Positions 9,651 through 17,681 of a DNA stretch of 58,518 nucleotides are shown here, one piece after another. Source of the DNA: Desulfosudis oleivorans (GTDB taxonomy: Bacteria > Desulfobacterota > Desulfobacteria > Desulfobacterales > SURF-7). The translations under genes were made by a program, and so were the position numbers. A model generated the notes under the pieces. The model made no database searches, was not told where the DNA came from, and saw nothing but the letters and a program-made list of their open reading frames with translations. Where the stretch lies: assembly GCA_020723325.1 (NCBI GenBank), contig DYJD01000036.1, forward strand, positions 1-58,518. The letters run 5' to 3'. The stretch's first letter is position 1, and each line of letters starts with the position of its first letter.

Positions 9651-10880
9651 ATGGATATTCTATTTTTAAATAATTATAATTATATGCGTGGGGGGTCCGA
9701 ACGGGTCTTTTTCAGTGAGATGGCTTTGTTGCAGAAGAACGGCCATCGCCTATTTGGTTTTGCACGGAGAACAGCTCATGATCTGCCTTCGGATTGGTCG
9801 CACTTTTTTCCTGAAGATATACAAACCGACTCCGTCAGTGTGTCATTACGCGCCTTTGGTTTGCTAAAAGAGATCGTATATTCCCAAAAAAGCAGAGCAG
9901 CATTATCGAAACTATTGGCGGAGACCAAACCGAATATCGCCCATGCCCATAATATATACGGCCGGCTGACCACCTCTGTTCTTGATTGTTTGGCCGAACA
10001 TGCTATTCCGGCGATCATGACGCTGCACGACTATAAAATCATCTGCCCGAATTATAAGCTGTTGAGCGCCAATAGGATTTGCGAGGCGTGCAAGGGTGGT
10101 GCCTATTACCATGCGATGCTGAACAGATGTCACAAAAACAGTCTGCCGGCTTCATGTGTGTATGCATTCGAGTCGTACTTCAATGACAAATTGAATAAAT
10201 ACAGCAAGAACGTGCGCCTTTTCTTGTCGCCCAGCCGTTTTTTAAAGAGCAAACTTGAGGAGTTCGGCTGGCCGGATGAAAAGGTGGTTTACCTTCCGAA
10301 TTTCATTGACACGGAGCAGTTTATACCGCGATTTGAATCCGGAAGTTATATCGCCTATGTCGGCCGTTTGTCCGCTGAGAAAGGAATCGCGACGCTGATT
10401 CGCGCGTTTAAAAAACTGGCGGGGATGAATTGGCAACTGCTCATTGTGGGGGAAGGTCCTGAACAAGAGGCACTTCAAAAAGAAGCGGCCGCGGATGACC
10501 GGATCCGATTCACCGGTTATTTGAGCGGAGCCGCGTTGCAAGATGTCATGGGCAACGCCCGCTGCATTGTCATCCCTTCAGAGTGGTATGAAAACGCGCC
10601 CCTATCGGTTCTGGAGGCCTTTGCTTGCGGCAAACCGGTAATCGGGTCCAACCTGGGCGGACTTCCGGAACTTATCCAGCCGCAGGAAAACGGCTACTTG
10701 TTTCAAGCCGGGGACAGCGATGATTTGGCGGAAAAACTAGCGACGGTATTGAATGCATCAACGGCAATCATAAAGGAGATGGGGCAAAACGCAAGGCGAA
10801 TCGTTGAAGAACGTTTCAACGCCTCTCATCATTATGAAATTCTGATGTCTGTTTACCACCGCTGCTTGTATCAGGCGTGA
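9651..10880 (+). CDS. glycosyltransferase family 4
   Basis: GT-B glycosyltransferase of about 409 residues. The N-terminus M-D-I-L-F-L-N-N-Y-N-Y-M-R-G-G-S-E-R-V-F has the glycine-rich acceptor loop; the C-terminal half has Y-V-G-R-L-S-A-E-K-G (about 238), I-V-G-E-G-P-E, F-T-G-Y-L-S-G, and the E-x7-E region in P-S-E-W-Y-E-N-A-P-L-S-V-L-E-A-F. I choose the ATG at 9651; a TTG at 9627 would add eight residues without homology-like content. A Cys-rich stretch (residues about 135-165, C-P-N-Y-K...C-E-A-C-K) resembles a small metal site found in several GT4 proteins of exopolysaccharide loci. It sits between a sulfotransferase and the second GH20-like hydrolase. Confidence 0.87.
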   Translation: MDILFLNNYNYMRGGSERVFFSEMALLQKNGHRLFGFARRTAHDLPSDWSHFFPEDIQTDSVSVSLRAFGLLKEIVYSQKSRAALSKLLAETKPNIAHAHNIYGRLTTSVLDCLAEHAIPAIMTLHDYKIICPNYKLLSANRICEACKGGAYYHAMLNRCHKNSLPASCVYAFESYFNDKLNKYSKNVRLFLSPSRFLKSKLEEFGWPDEKVVYLPNFIDTEQFIPRFESGSYIAYVGRLSAEKGIATLIRAFKKLAGMNWQLLIVGEGPEQEALQKEAAADDRIRFTGYLSGAALQDVMGNARCIVIPSEWYENAPLSVLEAFACGKPVIGSNLGGLPELIQPQENGYLFQAGDSDDLAEKLATVLNASTAIIKEMGQNARRIVEERFNASHHYEILMSVYHRCLYQA

Positions 10881-10916
10881 TGCATTGATTCTAATTGAGA
10901 AGAAAAAGGGCTGATT

Positions 10917-13874
10917 TTGAGAACCATTTCCCATAAAGGATTGTCGAGCATAAGAAGACCTCGATCCAAGGCAGAGGTTTTTTTCCTGTTTGCTGCCGCT
11001 CTGTATCTGATGTTCTCGAGGCAGGGGTCGGTAAGTGCCGAAATATTGAAAATCAAGACTTCCGACTTGGCCATGAACATCTCAGCCGGTAAACGGGTTT
11101 CGGTTCATTATAAAGATATCCTGATGTTTCCAAGCATATGCGGATTTTTTGAGATATATAAGCACGATGCAGCCGGAAAAAGACTACGGGTGGACACCGG
11201 ACCTTGGAACGGTTTGACTACCGGACTGTTGGAGAAAAGCACAAACGGTTTTTCCATAAACGGCCTGGCAACTCAAGAAGGCTATGCATATCACCTGGAA
11301 TGCCGGCTGACAGGTCCAGATGAATTTGATGTGACATATCATTTTTCGTCGATTCCGCGCAATTCCTTCGTAAACATTGAAATAGTAAAACTCGCTGCTG
11401 AAATTTTCAAGGGGGCTGAAATACTATCACTTCCGAAAAATCATCTTGAGCCGACCTATCTGTCTGAAATGCCCAATAGTGTCGATCAGCGTATTCTGGC
11501 AAAGGGTAAAAACAAGATCGTATTTCGCACTCCGATAATGGATGTAGAGATTTCGGATTTGAATGCTAGCCAAAGTCTGAATCTCGCGGATTTTCGAAAT
11601 GTGCAATGGGATCCCTATCAGAGTTTTTTTGTATATGTGGATACGAAAGCCCTGCCAGCCGCCAATAATATTCGGCTGGTTTATCACATTGCCTTCAAGC
11701 CGAAACAGTCATCTGCGCCGCCAACAACCCAATTGCAAATTGTGGAGGTGGACAGCGGTGGAACTTTGAAAGCAACGTCACCGAATTCAAATACTGCCAT
11801 AGGATCAAATCAGTTGGAAGCCTCAGTAGTGGGCGCACCGGGAGGGGGGGCGACTGCCTTGCCGGAGCAGAAAACCGAGGAGTGGTCGCGATTCTGCATT
11901 GAACCCAAATTTGTTCAGCGGGGTAGTGGGTATTTCCTTTTGGACAAAAACAGTTCAGTATTCGTTGGCCTTGAAAGGGAATCCACCAAAAGAATCATTG
12001 CCGAAGAAATGGAGCGGAAAATCGGTGGGCATCGGCGCGCGGATTTGAGGCCTGATGGCGAAGGCACGGGAAGTATCATCATCACCAAGCAGGAAAAGAT
12101 CATGCATGCCGGCGGCCTGCTGCCCCAGGAAGGGTTTGAGATCATTGTATCGAAAAATGCCGTCCACATCAATGGCGTCGATGAACGCGGCTGTCTCTAT
12201 GGTTTTTGGGCCTTGCTGCAACTGCTGAATAATCAGGAAGACCAATGGCGGGTGCCCATCGGGATTTATCGGGATTGGCCTGATTTGAAGGTAAGGGGTT
12301 TTGTTGTCGAAATGCTTGCACCATTCCGGACCGACACAGCCCTGTTCCGAAAGTATTTACTATCCCTTTCAAAGGCCAGGGCGAATTTGGTTGTTTTTTA
12401 TCATCTGCCTGATCAAATCATTAACTGGAAAAAAGAGCAGACAAAAGCGGGCTGGTCAAAGGACCAGATGCGGCAGATCAGCGCTTTCGCCGCCGGCCTT
12501 GAAATGGAGATCTGGGCCGGAATGTCGCATAAATTTAATAAAAAAGATTGCCCGGCGGGGATGATCAAGGACGGGACCAATATTTACAATCCATTTGATC
12601 GAAAGGCCTATGAATATCTGCATCCGCTCTATGAGGAATTGCTTGCTGTATACAAACCGAGCCATGTTTTAATCGGACATGATGAAATACGAGGATTGAA
12701 TGAGTATACCATGGCTGGCAAATATAGCGCGGCCGAGTTGTTGTCAGCTTCAGTGAAGGAGGCGGAGACTTGGTTTGGAGAACGTGGAATCGGCATTGCC
12801 ATTTGGGGTGACATGCTATTGGATCACCGTAAATGGGAGGAGGCCGCAGGCAACGCCAACAGCTTAAACCCAATATACCGATCCGGCGCGACTCATCCGG
12901 CTGTCGATACTCTTCCTCATGATATTAAAATCATGGATTGGCATTATCAGGCCAAACCGGAATATGGGACAAGTGCATATTTTGCCGAAAAAGGATTTCC
13001 GGTTTACGGTTGTGTCTGGCACGAGCCCCAAAGCGCCAAGCATATGGCAATGAGTATACAAAAAGCCGGCGGCCAAGGCCTTATCGGGACGGATTGGGGA
13101 TTTTGGCGTACTCTTTCGCCGGCGGCCACAACATTGTACAGCCTGATGTGCGCGTGGCACACTGCCTGCGTGGTCGACTCGCAGGCGGACATGATTTTGC
13201 TGGCTGAAACGCTGCGGGAAGAACACTCCAGCGAAAAAATGATCCAGAAGCCCGTTCCCCTTGAAGCGGTCTCCAATGCATTGACGGCCGACATCAGTAA
13301 CGGCATTTACAATACCGGCGCATATATCGACCTGCGCCTTTTTCCTTCGGGTGAAGTGGTGTTTGACAAGACTCGCTTTCATGTATTGCCGCATACCAAC
13401 GGGAAAATACCCAATTGCATTATCGTGGGGGCGGATGGAGCGGGACGCCCTGATCCGGACTCGGAGATCGTAATCCCCATGAATAAGCGGAAATTCAATT
13501 CCATTCAGTTTCTGCATACGATGCTGCACCGGGATCCACAATATCAGTCCAGGAAACTCGGTTACTATCAAATCAGATATACAGACGGGACAAAAGCCCA
13601 AGTGGATCTAGTTGAAGGTTTGAATATCACGGATATCCGTCTAAGTCCGGGCTTGCGAAAAAATGACTGGACATTCAGCCGCCATCCGGAAATTCTGCTC
13701 GGTTCCAAATGCGCTTGGCTGGGGGAGTCGGCTACGGGGGTGCCGTTGAATGTTCAAAGCTTGTGCTTTCGGAATCCCCATCCTGAAAAAGAGTTGAAAG
13801 ATATAGTGGTGGCGGCCGACGCCGTCCATGAAGAGTATCGGATCATCGTCTTGGGCGTGACGCTGATCGAATGA
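10917..13874 (+). CDS. secreted GH20-like glycoside hydrolase (paralogue 2)
   Basis: Paralogue of the 5709-8564 product over its whole length: same N-terminal beta domain, GH20b-like segment ending R-G-C-L-Y-G-F-W-A-L-L-Q, barrel opening D-W-P-D-L-K-V-R-G, the catalytic-type pair Asp589-Glu590 in I-G-H-D-E-I-R-G, shared W-G-D-M-L-L and T-D-W-G-F-W-R-T-L-S-P-A-A-T-T-L blocks, and a similar C-terminal domain. It carries a clear cleavable signal peptide (hydrophobic residues about 20-36, cleavage after S-V-S-A near 42). A Thr/Ser/Pro-rich linker of about 50 residues (about 260-310) is absent from paralogue 1. The TTG start is supported by AAGGG about 6 bases upstream. Likely role: exopolysaccharide hydrolysis or editing. 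Confidence 0.7.
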   Translation: MRTISHKGLSSIRRPRSKAEVFFLFAAALYLMFSRQGSVSAEILKIKTSDLAMNISAGKRVSVHYKDILMFPSICGFFEIYKHDAAGKRLRVDTGPWNGLTTGLLEKSTNGFSINGLATQEGYAYHLECRLTGPDEFDVTYHFSSIPRNSFVNIEIVKLAAEIFKGAEILSLPKNHLEPTYLSEMPNSVDQRILAKGKNKIVFRTPIMDVEISDLNASQSLNLADFRNVQWDPYQSFFVYVDTKALPAANNIRLVYHIAFKPKQSSAPPTTQLQIVEVDSGGTLKATSPNSNTAIGSNQLEASVVGAPGGGATALPEQKTEEWSRFCIEPKFVQRGSGYFLLDKNSSVFVGLERESTKRIIAEEMERKIGGHRRADLRPDGEGTGSIIITKQEKIMHAGGLLPQEGFEIIVSKNAVHINGVDERGCLYGFWALLQLLNNQEDQWRVPIGIYRDWPDLKVRGFVVEMLAPFRTDTALFRKYLLSLSKARANLVVFYHLPDQIINWKKEQTKAGWSKDQMRQISAFAAGLEMEIWAGMSHKFNKKDCPAGMIKDGTNIYNPFDRKAYEYLHPLYEELLAVYKPSHVLIGHDEIRGLNEYTMAGKYSAAELLSASVKEAETWFGERGIGIAIWGDMLLDHRKWEEAAGNANSLNPIYRSGATHPAVDTLPHDIKIMDWHYQAKPEYGTSAYFAEKGFPVYGCVWHEPQSAKHMAMSIQKAGGQGLIGTDWGFWRTLSPAATTLYSLMCAWHTACVVDSQADMILLAETLREEHSSEKMIQKPVPLEAVSNALTADISNGIYNTGAYIDLRLFPSGEVVFDKTRFHVLPHTNGKIPNCIIVGADGAGRPDPDSEIVIPMNKRKFNSIQFLHTMLHRDPQYQSRKLGYYQIRYTDGTKAQVDLVEGLNITDIRLSPGLRKNDWTFSRHPEILLGSKCAWLGESATGVPLNVQSLCFRNPHPEKELKDIVVAADAVHEEYRIIVLGVTLIE

Positions 13875-13898
13875 TCACCCCAAAAGAGGATAGAGAAG

Positions 13899-14999
13899 TT
13901 GAGAATCGCCTATATTGCCGTTAAAGGTATTCCCATCGGCGGGGGGATAGAAAAATTAACCGAAGAGATCGGCTCACGCATGGTCGCAAAGGGCCACCGG
14001 GTCACGGTGTATTGCAGCCGGGACTATGGAACCATCGACGGAGAATATAAAGGAATGATGCTCCGCACGGTTCCATCAATCAATACCAAGAGCCTGCATA
14101 AGCTTTCCATTTGTTTTCATGCGACGCTTGATGTGTTGAAAAGCCAGGCCGACCTGGTGCATGTGCATGCAGTGGGACCGTCCCTATTTTCGATTTTTCC
14201 ACGGATAAAAGGTATTCCCACCCTGGTTCAGACCCATGGATTGGAGTGGAAGCGGGACAAGTGGGGCAAAATCGGTAAATTTTTTTTTAAACTAGCCGAT
14301 TATACGGCGATTTATTTTCCGGATACCACCACATCCGTATCCCGTGTTCAGCAGAATTACTACCGGAGAAGATTCAATAAGGAAGTTGTCTATATCCCTA
14401 CCGGCGTCAATCATGTGAAAAAACAAGAGCCAAGCTGGATTATCCGGCAGGGGCTGAAACCGGGAAAATATATTTTGTTTGCGGCCCGGCTGGTGGAGGA
14501 GAAAGGCGCGCATTTTCTAATAGATGCTTATAAAAGCATTAAAACTGATTTGCGGCTTGTCATCGCCGGTGATGCGGCTTATGCTGAAAAATATAAAGAA
14601 CGCTTGAGAGCCCTGGCCATAGATGACCAGCGGATAATTTTTACAGGATTTGTAACCGGTGAACCGCTGGCGGAGCTGTTCAGCAACGCCTATCTGTTCT
14701 GCCTGCCTTCTACTTTGGAAGGGTTGCCCATTGCCTTGCTGGAAGCCATGAGCTATGGAAATTGCTGCGTTGCCAGCGATATTCCGGAAAATTTGGAGGC
14801 GATTAAGAACTTCGGATTTACTTTTCAGAACCGAAATGTTCAGGATTTGAAGAGATTGCTCGAATTTTTGCTGGCTCGTCCGGAAGAAGTGGAAGCTGTC
14901 AAAACCTCTGCCAGAAAACATGTATTGGATCACTATTCCTGGGACGCGGTTGCGGATCAGATGGAGCAATTATATTTTTCAATGACGAGTAAAAGGTAG
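13899..14999 (+). CDS. glycosyltransferase family 4
   Basis: GT-B glycosyltransferase of 366 residues, close in layout to rhamnosyl/mannosyl GT4 enzymes. The N-terminal loop is K-G-I-P-I-G-G-G-I-E; the donor site has F-A-A-R-L-V-E-E-K-G (about 190), F-T-G-F-V-T-G-E (about 248), and P-S-T-L-E-G-L-P-I-A-L-L-E-A-M (about 270) with the complete E-x7-E pattern. The start is TTG at 13899, preceded by AGAGGA and AGAGA; no ATG lies close by in frame. It ends 7 bases before the radical SAM gene, so both are probably cotranscribed. Confidence 0.88.
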   Translation: MRIAYIAVKGIPIGGGIEKLTEEIGSRMVAKGHRVTVYCSRDYGTIDGEYKGMMLRTVPSINTKSLHKLSICFHATLDVLKSQADLVHVHAVGPSLFSIFPRIKGIPTLVQTHGLEWKRDKWGKIGKFFFKLADYTAIYFPDTTTSVSRVQQNYYRRRFNKEVVYIPTGVNHVKKQEPSWIIRQGLKPGKYILFAARLVEEKGAHFLIDAYKSIKTDLRLVIAGDAAYAEKYKERLRALAIDDQRIIFTGFVTGEPLAELFSNAYLFCLPSTLEGLPIALLEAMSYGNCCVASDIPENLEAIKNFGFTFQNRNVQDLKRLLEFLLARPEEVEAVKTSARKHVLDHYSWDAVADQMEQLYFSMTSKR

Positions 15000-15006
15000 T
15001 ATTTTT

Positions 15007-16053
15007 ATGGATGCGTCGATTATTGTTACCTACAGATGTCCCATGCATTGCCAAATGTGCAATATCTGGGATAATCCCTCGGACATGGCCGCCGAGTTCA
15101 AACCTGGCGATCTTGAAAAAATGCCTGAAGTTTCCGTAATCAACATTACCGGCGGTGAACCCCTGGTGCGGGAAGATCTGGCTGATATCGTCGAAATCGC
15201 CATGAACCGTGCCAAACGTGTATGTGTGTCCACTAGCGGGTATTATCCGGAAAAAATTTTTGCATTGTCTCAAAAATTTCCCAGGCTGGGTTTTCGCGTC
15301 AGCATAGAGGGGCTGTCCTTAAAAAACGATGAATTGCGGGGAAGATCCGGCGGCTTTGATCGCGGATTGCGGACCCTGCTGGGCTTGCGGCAGATGGGTC
15401 GAAAAGATGTGGGATTCGGGATAACCGTATCCAATCATAATTCCGGTGACATGCTATGGCTTTACGAACTGTCGAAACAGTTGCGAATGGAGTTTGCCAC
15501 GGCGGCATTTCACAATTCGTTTTATTTTCACAAAGACGACAATGTCATCACCAATACCGAGGAAGTCATCGGTAACTTCAAATTGTTGATTGAGCGTCTA
15601 TTGAAGGAAAATCGACCGAAAAGCTGGTTCAGGGCTTTTTTTAACCTGGGATTGATCAATTATATCCGCGGCAATCGCCGGATATTGCCTTGCGAGGCCG
15701 GCAGTGAAAATTTTTTTATCGATCCATTTGGTCGAATACTGCCCTGCAACGGTATGGAGGAGAAATACTGGTTTGAATCTTTCGGGAATATAAGGGAGAT
15801 CAACAGCTTTGAGGAGATATGGCAAGGGCCCCGGGCGGAACAAATTCGAAAAAAGGTTGCCACCTGTCCAAAGAATTGTTGGATGATCGGATCGGTTTCA
15901 CCGGTCATGCATAAGTATTTCCGATATCCCCTCGGCTGGGTGGTTGTAAGCAAATTTTGGAGCCTGTTGGGCAAATGTGTGGACATACACAAAATTCCGA
16001 TCTATAAAGTCGGTCAGAATTCCAGACAAGGGGCGGGCGTAAAATCCGCATAG
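15007..16053 (+). CDS. radical SAM/SPASM domain protein
   Basis: Radical SAM enzyme of 348 residues with the CX3CX2C cluster motif at Cys11, Cys15 and Cys18 right at the N-terminus, the G-G-E-P motif near 52 and a C-terminal SPASM-type region: C-E-A-G-S (about 225), F-G-R-I-L-P-C-N-G (about 242), and C-P-K-N-C-W (about 287), which should hold at least one extra 4Fe-4S cluster. It has no signal peptide, so it is cytosolic. It lies between a GT4 and the exosortase fusion. Radical SAM/SPASM proteins modify peptides or carbohydrates; which one applies here is not visible. The N-terminus is very short before the first Cys, but the ATG after TAGTATTTTT fits as the start and no upstream extension is apparent. 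Confidence 0.85.
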   Translation: MDASIIVTYRCPMHCQMCNIWDNPSDMAAEFKPGDLEKMPEVSVINITGGEPLVREDLADIVEIAMNRAKRVCVSTSGYYPEKIFALSQKFPRLGFRVSIEGLSLKNDELRGRSGGFDRGLRTLLGLRQMGRKDVGFGITVSNHNSGDMLWLYELSKQLRMEFATAAFHNSFYFHKDDNVITNTEEVIGNFKLLIERLLKENRPKSWFRAFFNLGLINYIRGNRRILPCEAGSENFFIDPFGRILPCNGMEEKYWFESFGNIREINSFEEIWQGPRAEQIRKKVATCPKNCWMIGSVSPVMHKYFRYPLGWVVVSKFWSLLGKCVDIHKIPIYKVGQNSRQGAGVKSA

Positions 16054-16064
16054 GACGCACATCG

Positions 16065-16088
16065 ATTTATATTCAAATTTATATTCAA
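16065..16088 (+). repeat. perfect tandem 12-bp direct repeat upstream of the exosortase gene
   Basis: Two head-to-tail copies of ATTTATATTCAA lie 14 bases before the exosortase start codon, in the 48-base gap after the radical SAM gene. The repeat replaces any recognisable ribosome-binding site. It may be a regulator site, a slippage product, or a translation-modulating leader; nothing in the sequence decides this. Confidence 0.6.
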
Positions 16089-16101
16089 ATCTAAACGACC
16101 A

Positions 16102-17676
16102 ATGAAAATAATTCATAATTTTCTGGGCACAGCATGGTTTTCAGTTGCATTGCTGCTGGGGCTATTTGTTGCTGCCTACTGGGTTCCATTGGGCGCCATG
16201 GTCAACACCTGGGCCACTAATGACGACTATTCCTACGGATTTTTGGTTCCGTTTGTCTCCATTTATTTGTTCTGGGATCTGCGTACAAGGCTAAAAGGAA
16301 TGGTTTTTTCGGCCAATTGGGCCTTTTTCCCGGGATTGGTATTTTTCATTCTGCTTTCGATTTACGGCATCCTTGGATCCAGCGGCCATATTGCCAGACC
16401 GGCCATACCGGTTCTGATTTTTTTAATAGCCGGTTTTTGTTTTGGTCGTGAATTCCTCAAAGCCATGTGGCTTCCATTGGTTTTTTTGGTGTTCATGGTC
16501 CCCTTACCCAATATGCTGGATCGAACCATAGGTTTTTTTCTGAAATCCATATCTTCAAAACTCGGCGGCGCCTTAATTAAATTGAGCGGGATATCTGTTC
16601 ATGTCAGTGGGAATATTATCGATCTGGGTGTAACCAAACTTCAAGTAGTGGATGCCTGCAGCGGACTCCGATTTGTTTTCCCACTTTTGGCGCTTGGAAT
16701 TATTTATGCCTATTTTTTTGAACGGATTTTGTGGAAAAAGGCCTTGTGTGTATTCATGACGGTTCCGATCGCCATTGTTACAAATGGAATTCGTATCGGA
16801 ATTACAGGTATTTTAACAGAATACTTTGGTCCAAAAGTGGCGGAAGGTTTTTTTCATGATTTTTCCGGCTGGGCGATCTTCATGTTCGCCTTTGTTTTCT
16901 TGCTCATATTCGGGCAGATGCTGCGGATGTTTTCTTCAAAAAGCAAGAATACCGACAAGATGCCGAAACCGGTACAGACACTGGAGAAGGTTTATCCGGA
17001 AAGGATTAATCCGGATGTGCGGATCAGCATGGGAGTTACGGCTGTTTTGCTTGCAGCGGTTTTTCTGTTGACCCTGAATGCAAAGGTATTGCCCAGGATT
17101 GACTTGCCATCGGGTATGGCGGGATTTCCAATCCAGTTTGGCGGATGGGAAGGGAAAACGGAAAAGATAGAAGCAGATATCATCCGTGAATCCGGCGCGG
17201 AAGAGGCCTTCAGCGCAACCTATCGAAGTCCGGTGGATGGAGATGTTTCATTATATATTGGTTACCGCGGCAGCGCCTTTCTTGAAAATGAAAATTTTTT
17301 TCACAGCCCGACAGTGTGCCTGCCTGCTTCCGGTTGGACAGTCCTTGAGGAATCAAACCGCACAATTACAGAGATCCCCTTTTTCGGAAAGTTGGTGGTC
17401 TCCAGAATGATCATGGAAGCCATGGGATCTAAAACGCTGGTATATTTTTGGTTCCAAACCAAGGACCGAGTTACTCATGATAAGAATATCAATCGGTTTC
17501 ATCTGACCATGCATGCTATTCGGAAAGATAATACCTATGATCTGTTCATCCGATTAATAACCACAATCGGCAATGACGGAGGGCTACCGGCTGCCGAAGA
17601 TCGTTTGCATCGTTTTGCCCGGGAAATGATGCCGGTGCTTAGAAATTTTATCGGCACAAATCAAAACAGCCAATAA
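16102..17676 (+). CDS. xrtD: exosortase-EpsI fusion (exosortase of PEP-CTERM-like system)
   Basis: Membrane cysteine transpeptidase of 524 residues. The N-terminal ~280 residues are an eight-helix exosortase with all three family catalytic residues: Cys186 in V-D-A-C-S-G-L-R, Arg231 in T-N-G-I-R-I, His252 in F-F-H-D-F-S-G. Residues about 320-520 form an EpsI domain with its H-S-P-T-V-C-L-P-A-S-G-W motif. It should cleave C-terminal sorting signals of exported proteins and link them to the envelope or polysaccharide. The fused layout and the bacterial group suggest XrtD (VPLPA-CTERM type), but fused XrtA forms also exist, so the symbol is tentative. No protein with a PEP- or VPLPA-type C-terminus was found in this window. 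Neighbours form the matching export module. Confidence 0.88.
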   Translation: MKIIHNFLGTAWFSVALLLGLFVAAYWVPLGAMVNTWATNDDYSYGFLVPFVSIYLFWDLRTRLKGMVFSANWAFFPGLVFFILLSIYGILGSSGHIARPAIPVLIFLIAGFCFGREFLKAMWLPLVFLVFMVPLPNMLDRTIGFFLKSISSKLGGALIKLSGISVHVSGNIIDLGVTKLQVVDACSGLRFVFPLLALGIIYAYFFERILWKKALCVFMTVPIAIVTNGIRIGITGILTEYFGPKVAEGFFHDFSGWAIFMFAFVFLLIFGQMLRMFSSKSKNTDKMPKPVQTLEKVYPERINPDVRISMGVTAVLLAAVFLLTLNAKVLPRIDLPSGMAGFPIQFGGWEGKTEKIEADIIRESGAEEAFSATYRSPVDGDVSLYIGYRGSAFLENENFFHSPTVCLPASGWTVLEESNRTITEIPFFGKLVVSRMIMEAMGSKTLVYFWFQTKDRVTHDKNINRFHLTMHAIRKDNTYDLFIRLITTIGNDGGLPAAEDRLHRFAREMMPVLRNFIGTNQNSQ

Positions 17677-17681
17677 CAGAA

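Noticed and set aside
12864-13601. Minus-strand frame of 245 residues
   Set aside because: Shadow of the second GH20-like gene; no domain and no start signals.
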